From Pleurodeles waltl (taxonomy: Eukaryota; Chordata; Amphibia; Caudata; Salamandridae): a stretch of DNA of 64,000 nucleotides. The DNA is taken from NCBI RefSeq assembly GCF_031143425.1, contig NC_090448.1, forward strand, positions 330,658,177 to 330,722,176, in the 5' to 3' direction. The notes below the pieces were generated by a model that was given only the letters and a program-made list of their open reading frames with translations, was not told where the DNA came from and made no database searches. Of this stretch, positions 48,558 through 60,453 are shown one piece after another (position 1 is the first letter of the stretch; every line of letters begins with the position of its first letter). Both the position numbers and the translations under genes were made by a program.

Positions 48558-50476
48558 GTGTCCACGTTGTGTTTTGGGCCATTTCCTTTCGTGGGCGCTA
48601 GGCCTACCCTCACAAGTGAGGTACCATTTTTATCGGGAGACTTGGGGGAACGCTGGGTGGAAGGAAATTTGTGGCTCCTCTCAGATTCCAGAACTTTCTG
48701 TCACCGAAATGTGAGGAAAATGTGTTTTTTAGCCACATTTTTAGGTTTGCAAAGGATTCTGGGTAACAGAACCTGGTCAGAGCCCCACAAGTAACCCCAT
48801 CTTGGATTCCCCTAGATCTCTAGTTTTCAAAAATGCACAGGTTTGGTAGGTTTCCCTAGGTGCCGGCTGAGCTAGGGGCCAAAATCTACAGGTAGGCACT
48901 TCGCAAAAAACACCTCTGTTTTCTGTAAAAAAATTGGGATGTGTCCACGTTGTGTTTTGGGCCATTTCCTTTCGTGGGCGCTAGGCCTACCCACACAAGT
49001 GAGGTACCATTTTTATCAGGAGAGTTGGAGGAACGCTGGGTGGAAGGAAATTTGTGGCTCCTCTCAGATTCCAGAACTCTGTCATCGAAATGTGAGGAAA
49101 ATGTGTTTTTTTTTAGCCAAATTTTGAGGTTTCGAAAGGATTCTGGGTAACAGAACCTGGTCAGAGCCCCACAAGCCACCCCATCTTGGATTCCCCTAGG
49201 TCTCTAGTTTTCAGAAATGGACAGGGTTGGTAGGTTTCCCTAGGTGCCGGCTGAGCTAGGGGCCAACATCTACAGGTAGGCACTTTGCAAAAAACACCTC
49301 TGTTTTCTGTAAAAAAATTGGGATGTGTCCACGTTGTGTTTTGGGCCATTTCCTTTCGTGGGCGCTAGGCCTACCCTCACAAGTGAGGTACCATTTTTAT
49401 CGGGAGACTTGGGGGAACGCTGGGTGGAAGGAAATTTGTGGCTCCTCTCAGATTCCAGAACTTTCTGTCACCGAAATGTGAGGAAAATGTGTTTTTTAGC
49501 CACATTTTTAGGTTTGCAAAGGATTCTGGGTAACAGAACCTGGTCAGAGCCCCACAAGTAACCCCATCTTGGATTCCCCTAGATCTCTAGTTTTCAAAAA
49601 TGCACAGGTTTGGTAGGTTTCCCTAGGTGCCGGCTGAGCTAGGGGCCAAAATCTACAGGTAGGCACTTCGCAAAAAACACCTCTGTTTTCTGTAAAAAAA
49701 TTGGGATGTGTCCACGTTGTGTTTTGGGCCATTTCCTTTCGTGGGCGCTAGGCCTACCCACACAAGTGAGGTACCATTTTTATCAGGAGAGTTGGAGGAA
49801 CGCTGGGTGGAAGGAAATTTGTGGCTCCTCTCAGATTCCAGAACTTTCTGTCACCGAAATGTGAGGAAAATGTGTTTTTTAGCCAAATTTTGAGGTTTGC
49901 AAAGGATTCTGGGTAACAGAACCTGGTCAGAGCCCCACAAGTCACCCCATCTTGGATTCCCCTAGATCTCTAGTTTTCAAAAATGCACAGGTTTGGTAGG
50001 TTTCCCTAGGTGCCGGCTGAGCTAAGGGCCAAAATCTACAGGTAGGCACTTCGCAAAAAACACCTCTGTTTTCTGTAAAAAAATTGGGATGTGTCCATGT
50101 TGTGTTTTGGGCCATTTCCTTTCATGGGCGCTAGGCCTACCCACACAAGTGAGGTACCATTCTTATCGGGAGACTTGCGGGAACGCTGGGTGGAAGGAAA
50201 CTTGTGGCTCCTCTCAGATTCCAGAACTCTCTGTCATCGAAATGTGAGGAAAATGTGTTTTTTTTTAGCCAAATTTTGAGGTTTCGAAAGGATTCTGGGT
50301 AACAGAACCTGGTCAGAGCCCCACAAGCCACCCCATCTTGGATTCCCCTAGGTCTCTAGTTTTCAGAAATGCACAGGGTTGGTAGGTTTCCCTAGGTGCC
50401 GGCTGAGCTAGGGGCCAACATCTACAGGTAGGCACTTTGCAAAAAACACCTCTGTTTTCTGTAAAAAAATTGGGAT
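48558..50476. repeat. Hexamer-type units b, c/a, b, c, d
   Basis: Phase marks 48558 (b), 48941 (c/a hybrid), 49325 (b), 49708 (c) and 50091 (d). These match the 31-41 kb region far better than their immediate neighbours. The c/a unit has the short form AACTCTGTCATCG (2 bp less), so it is 384 bp where the hybrids at 37425 and 40112 are 386-388 bp. CTAAGGGCC precedes d, as in the pure hexamers. Confidence 0.87.
48941..49324. repeat. Hybrid unit c/a with 2 bp loss at the join
   Basis: c-type TATCAGGAGAG on the left, a-type CATCG, long T run, TTTCGAAAGG and AATGGACAGG on the right. It is preceded directly by b instead of c. It could be a copy of the earlier hybrid with a later 2 bp loss, or an independent exchange in the same interval. 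Confidence 0.85.
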
Positions 50477-52010
50477 GTGTCCACGTTGTGTTTTGGGCCA
50501 TTTCCTTTCGTGGGTGCTAGGCCTACCCACACAAGTGACGTACCATTTTTATCGGGAGACTTGGAGGAACGCTGGGTGGAAGGAAATTTGTGGCTCCTCT
50601 CAGATTCCAGAACTTTCTGTCATCGAAATGTGAGGAAAATTTGTTTTTTTTAGCCAAATTTTGAGGTTTGCAAAGGATTCTGGGTAACAGAACCTGGTCA
50701 GAGCCCCACAGGCCACCCCATCTTGGATTCCGCTAGGTCTCTAGTTTTCAGAAATGCACACGGTTGGTAGGTTTCCCTAGGTGCCGGCTGAGCTAGGGGC
50801 CAACATCTACAGGTAGGCACTTTGCAAAAAACACCTCTGTTTTCTGTAAAATAATTGGGATGTGTCCACGTTGTGTTTTGGGCCATTTCCTTTTGTGGGC
50901 GCTAGGCCTACCCACACAAGTGAGGTACCATTTTTATCGGTAGACATGGGGGAACGCTGGGTGGAAGAAAATTTGTGGCTCCTCTCAGATTCCAGAACTT
51001 TCTGTCACCGAAATGTGAGGAAAATGTGTTTTTTAGCCAAATTTTGAGGTTTGCAAAGGATTCTGGGTAACAGAACCTGGTCAGAGCCCCACAAGTCACC
51101 CCATCTTGGATTCCCCTAGATCTCTAGTTTTCAAAAATGCACAGGTTTGGTAGGTTTCCCTAGGTGCCGGCTGAGCTAGGGGCCAAAATCTACAGGTAGG
51201 CACTTCGCAAAAAACACCTCTGTTTTCTGGAAAAAAATTGGGATGTGCCCATGTTGTGTTTTGGGCCATTTCCTTTCATGGGCGCTAGGCCTACCCACAC
51301 AAGTGAGGTACCATTTGTATTGGGAGACTTGGGGGAACGCTGGGTGGAAGGAAATTTGTGGCTACTCTCAGATTCCAGAACTTTCTGTCACCGAAATGTG
51401 AGGAAAATGTGTTTTTTAGCCAAATTTTGAGGTTTGCAAAAGATTCTGGGTAACAGAACCTGGTCAGAACCCCACAAATCACCCCATCTTGGATTCCCCT
51501 AGGTCTCTAGTTTTACAAAATGCACAGGTTTGGTAGGTTTCCCTAGGTGCCGGCTGAGCTAGGGGCCAAAATCTACAGGTAGGCACTTTGCAAAAAACAC
51601 CTCTGTTTTCTGTAAAGAAATTGGGATGTGTCCACGTTGTGTTTTGGGCCATTTCCTTTCGTGGGCGCTAGGCCTACCCTCACACCTGAGGTACCATTTT
51701 TATCGGGAGACTTGGGGGAACGCTGGGTGGAAGAAAATTTGTGGCTCCTCTCAGATTCCAGAACTTTCTGTCACCGAAATGTGAGGAAAATGTGTTTTTT
51801 AGCCAAATTTTGAGGTTTGCAAAGGATTCTCGGTAACAGAACCTGGTCAGAGCCCCACAAGTCACCCCATCTTGGGTTCCCCTAGATCTCTAGTTTTCAA
51901 AAATGCACAGGTTTGGTAGGTTTCCCTAGGTGCCGGCTGAGCTAGGGGCCAAAATCTACAGGTAGGCACTTCGCAAAAAACACCTCTGCTTTCTGTAAAA
52001 AAATTGGGAT
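50477..52010. repeat. Four-unit block, copy 2
   Basis: Phase marks 50477, 50862, 51245 and 51628. Same marker order as at 41649. Private changes: GGGTGCTAGG and GTGACGTACC in the first unit, GATTCCGCTAGG near 50,730, TAGACATGGGG in the second unit and CACACCTGAGG in the fourth. Confidence 0.9.
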
Positions 52011-54693
52011 GTGTCCATGTTGTGTTTTGGACCATTTCCTTTCATGAGCGCTAGGCCTACCCACACAAGTGAGGTACCATTCTTATCGGGAGACTTGCGG
52101 GAACGCTGGGTGGAAGGAAATTTGTGGCTCCTCTCAGATTCCAGAACTCTCTGTCATCGAAATGTGAGGAAAATGTGTTTTTTTAGCCAAATTTTGAGGT
52201 TTGGAAAGGATTCTGGGTAACAGAACCTGGTCGGAGCCCCACAAGCCACCCCATCTTGGATTCCCCTAGATCTCTAGTTTTCAAAAATGCACAGGTTTGG
52301 TAGGTTTCCCTAGGTGCCGGCTGAGCTAGGAGCCAAAATCTACAGGTAGGCACTTTGCAAAAAACACCTCTGTTTTCTGTAAAAAAATTGGGATGTGTCC
52401 ACGTTGTGTTTTGGGCCATTTCCTTTCGTGGGCGCTAGGCCTACCCACACAAGTGAGGTACCTTTTTTATCGGGAGATGTGGAGGAACGCTGGGTGGAAG
52501 GAAATTTGTGGCTCCTCTCAGATTCCAGAACTTTCTGTCACCGAAATGTGAGGAAAATGTGTTTTTTAGCCAAATTTTGAGGTTTGCAAAGGATTCTGGG
52601 TAACAGAACCTGGTCAGAGCCCCACAAGTCACCCCATCTTGGATTCCCCTAGATCTCTAGTTTTAAATAATGCACAGGTTTGGTAGGTTCCCTAGGTGCC
52701 GGCTGAGCTAGGGGCCAAAATCTACAGGTAGGCACTTTGCAAAAAACACCTCTGTTTTCTGTAAAAAAACTGGGATGTGTCCATGTTGTGTTTTGGGCCA
52801 TTTCCTTTCATGGGCGCTAGGCCTACCCACACAAGTGAGGTACCATTCTTATCGGGAGACTTGCGGGAACGCTGGGTGGAAGGAAATTTGTGGCTCCTCT
52901 CAGATTCCAGAACTCTCTGTCATCGAAATGTGAGGAAAATGTGTTTTTTTTAGCCAAATTTTGAGGTTTGCAAAGGATTCTGGGTAACAGAACCTGGTCA
53001 GAGCCCCACAAGCCACCCCATCTTAGATTCCCCTAGGTCTCTAGTTTTCAGAAATGCACAGGGTTGGTAGGTTTCCCTAGGTGCCGGCTGAGCTAGGGGC
53101 CAACATCTACAGGTAGGCACTTTGCAAAAAACACCTCTGTTTTCTGTAAAAAAATTGGGATGTGTCCACGTTGTGTTTTGGGCCATTTCCTTTCGTGGGC
53201 GCTAGGCCTACCCACACAAGTGAGGTACCATTTTTATCGAGAGACTTGGGGGAACGCTGGGTGGAAGAAAATTTGTGGCTCCTCTCAGATTCCAGAACTT
53301 TCTGTCACCGAAATGTGAGGAAAATGTGTTTTTTAGCCAAATTTTGAGGTTTGCAAATGATTCTGGGTAACAGAACCTGGTCAGAGCCCCACAAGTCACC
53401 CCATCTTGGATTCCCCTAGATCTCTAGTTTTCAAAAATGCACAGGTTTGGTAGGTTTCCCTAGGTGCCGGTTGAGCTAGGGGCCAAAATCTACAGGTAGG
53501 CACTTTGCAAAAAACACCTCTGTTTTCTGTAAAAAAATTGGGATGTGTCCATGTTGTGTTTTGGGCCATTTCCTTTCGTGGGCGCTAGGCCTACCCACAC
53601 AAGTGAGGTACCATTTGTATTGGGAGACTTGGGGGAACGCTGAGTGGAAGGAAATTTGTGGCTCCTCTCAGATTCCAGAACTTTCTGTCACCGAAATGTG
53701 AGGAAAATGTGTTTTTTAGCCAAATTTTGAGGTTTGCAAAAGATTCTGGGTAACAGAACCTGGTCAGAACCCCACAAATCACCCCATCTTGGATTCCCCT
53801 AGGTCTCTAGTTTTAAAAAATGCACAGGTTTGGTAGGTTTCCCTAGGTGCCGGCTGAGCTAGGGGCCAAAATCTACAGGTAGGCTCTTTGCAAAAAACAC
53901 CTCTGTCTTCTGTAAAGAAATTGGGATGTGTCCACGTTGTGTTTTGGGCCATTTCCTTTCGTGGGCGCTAGGCCTACCCTCACAAGTGAGGTACCATTTT
54001 TATCGGGAGACTTGGGGGAACGCTGGGTGGAAGGAAATTTGTGGCTCCTCTCAGATTCCAGAACTTTCTGTCACCGAAATGTGAGGAAAATGTGTTTTTT
54101 AGCCAAATTTTGAGGTTTGCAAAGGATTCTGGGTAACAGAACCTGGTCAGAGCCCCACAAGTCACCCCATCTTGGATTCCCCTAGATCTCTAGTTTTCAA
54201 AAATGCACAGGTTTGGTAGGTTTCCCTAGGTGCCGGCTGAGCTAGGGGCCAAAATCTACAGGTAGGCACTTTGCAGAAAACACCTCTGTTTTCTCTAAAA
54301 AAATTGGGATGTGTCCATGTTGTGTTTTGGGCCATTTCCTTTCGTGGGCGCTAGGCCTACCCACACAAGTGAGGTACCATTTTTATCGGGAGAGTTGGAG
54401 GAACGCTGGGTGGAAGGAAATTTGTGGGTCCTCTCAGATTCCAGAACTTTCTGTCACCGAAATGTGAGGAAAATGTGTTTTTTAGCCAAATTTTGAGGTT
54501 TGCAAAGGATTCTGGGTAACAGAACCTGGTCAGAGCCCCACAAGTCACCCCATCTTGGATTCCCCTAGATCTCTAGTTTTCAAAAATGCACAGGTTTGGT
54601 AGGTTTCCCTAGGTGCCGGCTGAGCTAGGGGCCAAAATCTACAGGTAGGCACTTCGCAAAAAACACCTCTGTTTTCTGTAAAAAAATTGGGAT
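52011..54693. repeat. Module P-V, copy 3
   Basis: Phase marks 52011, 52395, 52777, 53162, 53545, 53928 and 54311. Offset from copy 1 is 23,413 bp (61 units) throughout, with the same order of rare variants. P has two private changes (TTTTGGACC near 52,031 and CATGAGCGC near 52,047). Confidence 0.92.
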
Positions 54694-57381
54694 GTGTCCA
54701 TGTTGTGTTTTGGGCCACTTCCTTTCGTGGGCGCTAGGCCTACCCACACAAGTGAGGTACCATTTTTATCGGGAGACTTGGAGGAACGCTGGGTGGAAGG
54801 AAATTTGTGGCTCCTCTCAGATTCCAGAACTTTCTGTCACCGAAATGTGAGGAAAATGTGTTTTTTAGCCACATTTTTAGGTTTGCAAAGGATTCTCGGT
54901 AACAGAACCTGGTCAGAGCCCCACAAGTAACCCCATCTTGGATTCCCCTAGATCTCTAGTTTTCAAAAATGCACAGGTTTGGTAGGTTTCCCTAGGTGCC
55001 GGCTGAGCTAGGGGCCAAAATCTACAGGTAGGCACTTCGCAAAAAACACCTCTGTTTTCTGTAAAAAAATTGGGATGTGTCCATGTTGTGTTTTGGGCCA
55101 TTTCCTTTCATGGGCGCTAGGCCCACACCCACACAAGTCAGGTACCATTCTTATCGGGAGATTTGCTGTAACGCTGGGTGGAAGGAAATTTGTGGCTCCT
55201 CTCAGATTCCAGAACTTTCTGTCACCGAAATGTGAGGAAAATGTGTTTTTTAGCCAAATTTTGAGGTTTGCAAAGGATTCTCGGTAACAGAACCTGGTCA
55301 GAGACCCACAAGTCACCCCATCTTGGATTCCCCTAGATCTCTAGTTTTCAGAAATGCACAGGGTTGGTAGGTTTCCCTAGGTGCAGGCTGAGCTAGGGGC
55401 CAAAATCTACAGGTAGGCACTTTGCAAAAAACAACTCTGTTTTCTGTAAAAAAAATTGGGATGTGTCCACGTTGTGTTTTGGGCCATTTCCTTTCGTGGG
55501 CGCTAGGCCTACCCACACAAGTGAGGTACCATTTTTATCGGGAGAGTTGGAGGAACGCTGGGTGGAAGGAAATTTGTGGCTCCTCTCAGATTCCAGAACT
55601 TTCTGTCACCGAAATGTGAGGAAAATGTGTTTTTTAGCCAAATTTTGAGGTTTGCAAAGGATTCTGGGTAACAGAACCTGGTCAGAGCCCCACAAGTCAC
55701 CTCATCTTGGATTCCCCTAGATCTCTAGTTTTCAAAAATGCACAGGTTTGGTAGGTTTCCCTAGGTGCCGGCTGAGCTAGGGGCCAAAATCTACAGGTAG
55801 GCACTTCGCAAAAAACACCTCTGTTTTCTGTAAACAAATTGGGATGTGTCCATGTTGTGTTTTGGGCCATTTCCTTTCATGGGCGCTAGGCCTACCCACA
55901 CAAGTGAGGTACCATTCTTATCGGGAGACTTGCGGGAACGCTGGGTGGAAGGAAACTTGTGGCTCCTCTCAGATTCCAGAACTCTCTGTCATCGAAATGT
56001 GAGGAAAATGTGTTTTTTTTTAGCCAAATTTTGAGGTTTCGAAAGGATTCTGGGTAACAGAACCTGGTCAGAGCCCCACAAGCCACCCCATCTTGGATTC
56101 CCCTAGGTCTCTAGTTTTCAGAAATGGACAGGGTTGGTAGGTTTCCCTAGGTGCCGGCTGAGCTAGGGGCCAACATCTACAGGTAGGCACTTTGCAAAAA
56201 ACACCTCTGTTTTCTGTAAAAAAATTGGGATGTGTCCACGTTGTGTTTTGGGCCATTTCCTTTCGTGGGCGCTAGGCCTACCCTCACAAGTGAGGTACCA
56301 TTTTTATCGGGAGACTTGGGGGAACGCTGGGTGGAAGGAAATTTGTGGCTCCTCTCAGATTCCAGAACTTTCTGTCACCGAAATGTGAGGAAAATGTGTT
56401 TTTTAGCCAAATTTTGAGGTTTGCAAAGGATTCTGGGTAACAGAACCTGGTCAGAGCCCCACAAGTCACCCCATCTTGGATTCCCCTAGATCTCTAGTTT
56501 TCAAAAATGCACAGGTTTGGTAGGTTTCCCTAGGTGCCGGCTGAGCTAGGGGCCAAAATCTACAGGTAGGCACTTTGCAGAAAACACCTCTGTTTTCTCT
56601 AAAAAAATTGGGATGTGTCCATGTTGTGTTTTGGGCCATTTCCTTTCGTGGGCGCTAGGCCTACCCACACAAGTGAGGTACCATTTTTATCGGGAGAGTT
56701 GGAGGAACGCTGGGTGGAAGGAAATTTGTGGGTCCTCTCAGATTCCAGAACTTTCTGTCACCGAAATGTGAGGAAAATGTGTTTTTTAACCAAATTTTGA
56801 GGTTTGCAAAGGATTCTGGGTAACAGAACCTGGTCAGAGCCCCACAAGTCACCCCATCTTGGATTCCCCTAGATCTCTAGTTTTCAAAAATGCACAGGTT
56901 TGGTAGGTTTCCCTAGGTGCCGGCTGAGCTAGGGGCCAAAATCTACAGGTAGGCACTTCGCAAAAAACACCTCTGTTTTCTGTAAAAAAAATTGGGATGT
57001 GTCCATGTTGTGTTTTGGGCCACTTCCTTTCGTGGGCGGTAGGCCTACCCACACAAGTGAGGTACCATTTTTATCGGGAGACTTGGAGGAACGCTGGGTG
57101 GAAGGAAATTTGTGGCTCCTCTCAGATTCCAGAACTTTCTGTCACCGAAATGTGAGGAAAATGTGTTTTTTAGCCACATTTTTAGGTTTGCAAAGGATTC
57201 TGGGTAACAGAACCTGGTCAGAGCCCCACAAGTAACCCCATCTTGGATTCCCCTAGATCTCTAGTTTTCAAAAATGCACAGGTTTGGTAGGTTTCCCTAG
57301 GTGCCGGCTGAGCTAGGGGCCAAAATCTACAGGTAGGCACTTCGCAAAAAACACCTCTGTTTTCTGTAAAAAAATTGGGAT

Positions 57382-57767
57382 GTGTCCATGTTGTGTTTTG
57401 GGCCATTTCCTTTCATGGGCGCTAGGCCTACCCACACAAGTGAGGTACCATTCTTATCGGGAGACTTGCGGGAACGCTGGGTGGAAGGAAACTTGTGGCT
57501 CCTCTCAGATTCCAGAACTCTCTGTCATCGAAATGTGAGGAAAATGTGTTTTTTTTTAGCCAAATTTTGAGGTTTCGAAAGGATTCTGGGTAACAGAACC
57601 TGGTCAGAGCCCCACAAGCCACCCCATCTTGGATTCCCCTAGGTCTCTAGTTTTCAGAAATGCACAGGGTTGGTAGGTTTCCCTAGGTGCCGGCTGAGCT
57701 AGGGGCCAACATCTACAGGTAGGCACTTTGCAAAAAACACCTCTGTTTTCTGTAAAAAAATTGGGAT
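57382..57767. repeat. d-type unit joining blocks
   Basis: Pure d-type unit (AAACTTGTGG, TTTCGAAAGG, followed by AATGCACAGG) placed before the third four-unit block, just as 50091 precedes the second. The d to four-unit-block junction is therefore shared by two places. Confidence 0.85.
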
Positions 57768-59301
57768 GTGTCCACGTTGTGTTTTGGGCCATTTCCTTTC
57801 GTGGGCGCTAGGCCTACCCACACAAGTGAGGTACCATTTTTATCGGGAGACTTGGAGGAACGCTGGGTGGAAGGAAATTTGTGGCTCCTCTCAGATTCCA
57901 GAACTTTCTGTCATTGAAATGTGAGGAAAATTTGGTTTTTTTAGCCAAATTTTGAGGTTTGCAAAGGATTCTGGGTAACAGAACCTGGTCAGAGCCCCAC
58001 AGGCCACCCCATCTTGGATTCCCCTAGGTCTCTAGTTTTCAGAAATGCACACGGTTGGTAGGTTTCCCTAGGTGCCGGCTGAGCTAGGGGCCAACATCTA
58101 CAGGTAGGCACTTTGCAAAAAACACCTCTGTTTTCTGTAAAATAATTGGGATGTGTCCACGTTGTGTTTTGGGCCATTTCCTTTTGTGGGCGCTAGGCCT
58201 ACCCACACAAGTGAGGTACCATTTTTATCGGTAGACTTGGGGGAACGCTGGGTGGAAGAAAATTTGTGGCTCCTCTCAGATTCCAGAACTTTCTGTCACC
58301 GAAATGTGAGGAAAATGTGTTTTTTAGCCAAATTTTGAGGTTTGCAAAGGATTCTGGGTAACAGAACCTGGTCAGAGCCCCACAAGTCACCCCATCTTGG
58401 ATTCCCCTAGATCTCTAGTTTTCAAAAATGCACAGGTTTGGTAGGTTTCCCTAGGTGCCGGCTGAGCTAGGGGCCAAAATCTACAGGTAGGCACTTCGCA
58501 AAAAACACCTCTGTTTTCTGGAAAAAAATTGGGATGTGCCCATGTTGTGTTTTGGGCCATTTCCTTTCATGGGCGCTAGGCCTACCCACACAAGTGAGGT
58601 ACCATTTGTATTGGGAGACTTGGGGGAACGCTGGGTGGAAGGAAATTTGTGGCTCCTCTCAGATTCCAGAACTTTCTGTCACCGAAATGTGAGGAAAATT
58701 TTTTTTTTAGCCAAATTTTGAGGTTTGCAAAAGATTCTGGGTAACAGAACCTGGTCAGAACCCCACAAATCACCCCATCTTGGATTCCCCTAGGTCTCTA
58801 GTTTTACAAAATGCACAGGTTTGGTAGGTTTCCCTAGGTGCCGGCTGAGCTAGGGGCCAAAATCTACAGGTAGGCACTTTGCAAAAAACACCTCTGTTTT
58901 CTGTAAAGAAATTGGGATGTGTCCACGTTGTGTTTTGGGCCATTTCCTTTCGTGGGCGCTAGGCCTACCCTCACACGTGAGGTACCATTTTTATCGGGAG
59001 ACTTGGGGGAACGCTGGGTGGAAGAAAATTTGTGGCTCCTCTCAGATTCCAGAACTTTCTGTCACCGAAATGTGAGGAAAATGTGTTTTTTAGCCAAATT
59101 TTGAGGTTTGCAAAGGATTCTCGGTAACAGAACCTGGTCAGAGCCCCACAAGTCACCCCATCTTGGATTCCCCTAGATCTCTAGTTTTCAAAAATGCACA
59201 GGTTTGGTAGGTTTCCCTAGGTGCCGGCTGAGCTAGGGGCCAACATCTACAGGTAGGCACTTTGCAAAAAACACCTCTGTTTTCTGTAAAAAAATTGGGA
59301 T
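57768..59301. repeat. Four-unit block, copy 3
   Basis: Phase marks 57768, 58153, 58536 and 58919. Offset 7,291 bp (19 units) from copy 2. Private changes: CATTGAAATG near 57,914 (CG to TG), and AAATTTTTTTTTTAG near 58,699 where the G of ATGTG was lost. Confidence 0.9.
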
Positions 59302-60453
59302 GTGTCCACGTTGTGTTTTGGGCCATTTCCTTTCGTGGGAGCTAGGCCTACCCACACATGTGAGGTACCATTTTTATCGGGAGACTTGGGGCAACGCTGG
59401 GTGGAAGGAAATTTGTGGCTCCTCTCAGATTCCAGAACTCTCTGTCATCGAAATGTGAGGAAAATGTGTTTTTTTTTGCCAAATTTTGAGGTTTGGAAAG
59501 GATTCTGGGTAACAGAACCTGGTCAGAGCCCCACAAGTCACTCCATCTTAGATTCCCCTAGATCTCTAGTTTTCAAAAATGCACAGGTTTGGTAGGTTTC
59601 CCTAGGTGCCGGCTGAGCTAGGGGCCAAAATCTACAGGTGGCACTTCGCAAAAAACACCTCTGTTTTCTGTAAAAAAATTGGGATGTGTCCATGTTGTGT
59701 TTTGGGCCATTTCCTTTCATGGGCGCTAGGCCTACCCACACAAGTGAGGTACCATTCTTATCGAGAGACTTGCGGGAACGCTGGGTGGAAGGAAATTTGT
59801 GGCTCCTCTCAGATTCCAGAACTTTCTGTCACCGAAATGTGAGGAAAATGTGTTTTTTTTAGCCAAATTTTGAGGTTTGCAAAGGATTCTGGGTAACAGA
59901 ACCTGGTCAGAGCCCCACAAGCCACCCCATCTTGGATTCCCCTAGGTCTCTAGTTTTCAGAAATGCACAGGGTTGGTAGGTTTCCCTAGGTGCCGGCTGA
60001 GCTAGGGGCCAACATCTACAGGTAGGCACTTTGCAAAAAACACCTCTGTTTTCTGTAAAAAAATTGGGATGTGTCCACGTTGTGTTTTGGGCCATTTCCT
60101 TTCGTGGGCGCTAGGCCAACGCACACAAGTGAGGTACCATTTTTATCGGGAGACTTGGGGGAACGCTGGGTGGAAGGAAATTTGTGGCTCCTCTCAGATT
60201 CCAGAACTTTCTGTCACCGAAATGTGAGGAAAATGTGTTTTTTAGCCAAATTGTGAGGTTTGCAAAGGATTCTGGGTAACAGAACCTGGTCAGAGCCCCA
60301 CAAGTCACCCCATCTTGGGTTCCCCTAGATCTCTAGTTTTCAAAAATGCACAGGTTTGGTAGGTTTCCCTAGGTGCCGGCTGAGCTAGGGGCCAAAATCT
60401 ACAGGTAGGCACTTCGCAAAAAACACCTCTGCTTTCTGTAAAAAAATTGGGAT
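59302..60453. repeat. Three irregular units before P
   Basis: Phase marks 59302, 59686 and 60071. Private changes: GGGAGCTAGG and CACATGTGAGG in the first, TTTTTTTTGCC (lost AG) near 59,477, ACAGGTGGCAC (lost base pair step) near 59,636, TCGAGAGAC with TTGCGGG in the second, and GGCCAACGCAC near 60,116 in the third. These three units are absent between the four-unit block and P in the two other copies. Confidence 0.8.

Larger units (their letters stand above)
50477..57381. repeat. Large segmental duplication, copy 2 (18 units)
   Basis: Counterpart of 41,649-48,169. It keeps separate P (52011) and Q (52395) units and so is one unit longer. Phase marks after V: 54694 (n8-like), 55077 (n1-like), 55463 (n2-like), 55846 (a-like), 56232 (Y/b-like), 56615 (V-like) and 56999 (n8-like, GGGCGGTAGG as at 47,826). 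Differences from copy 1 are few, for example CTCGGTAAC near 54,897 and AGTAACCCC near 57,232 where copy 1 has AGTCACCCC. Confidence 0.9.
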
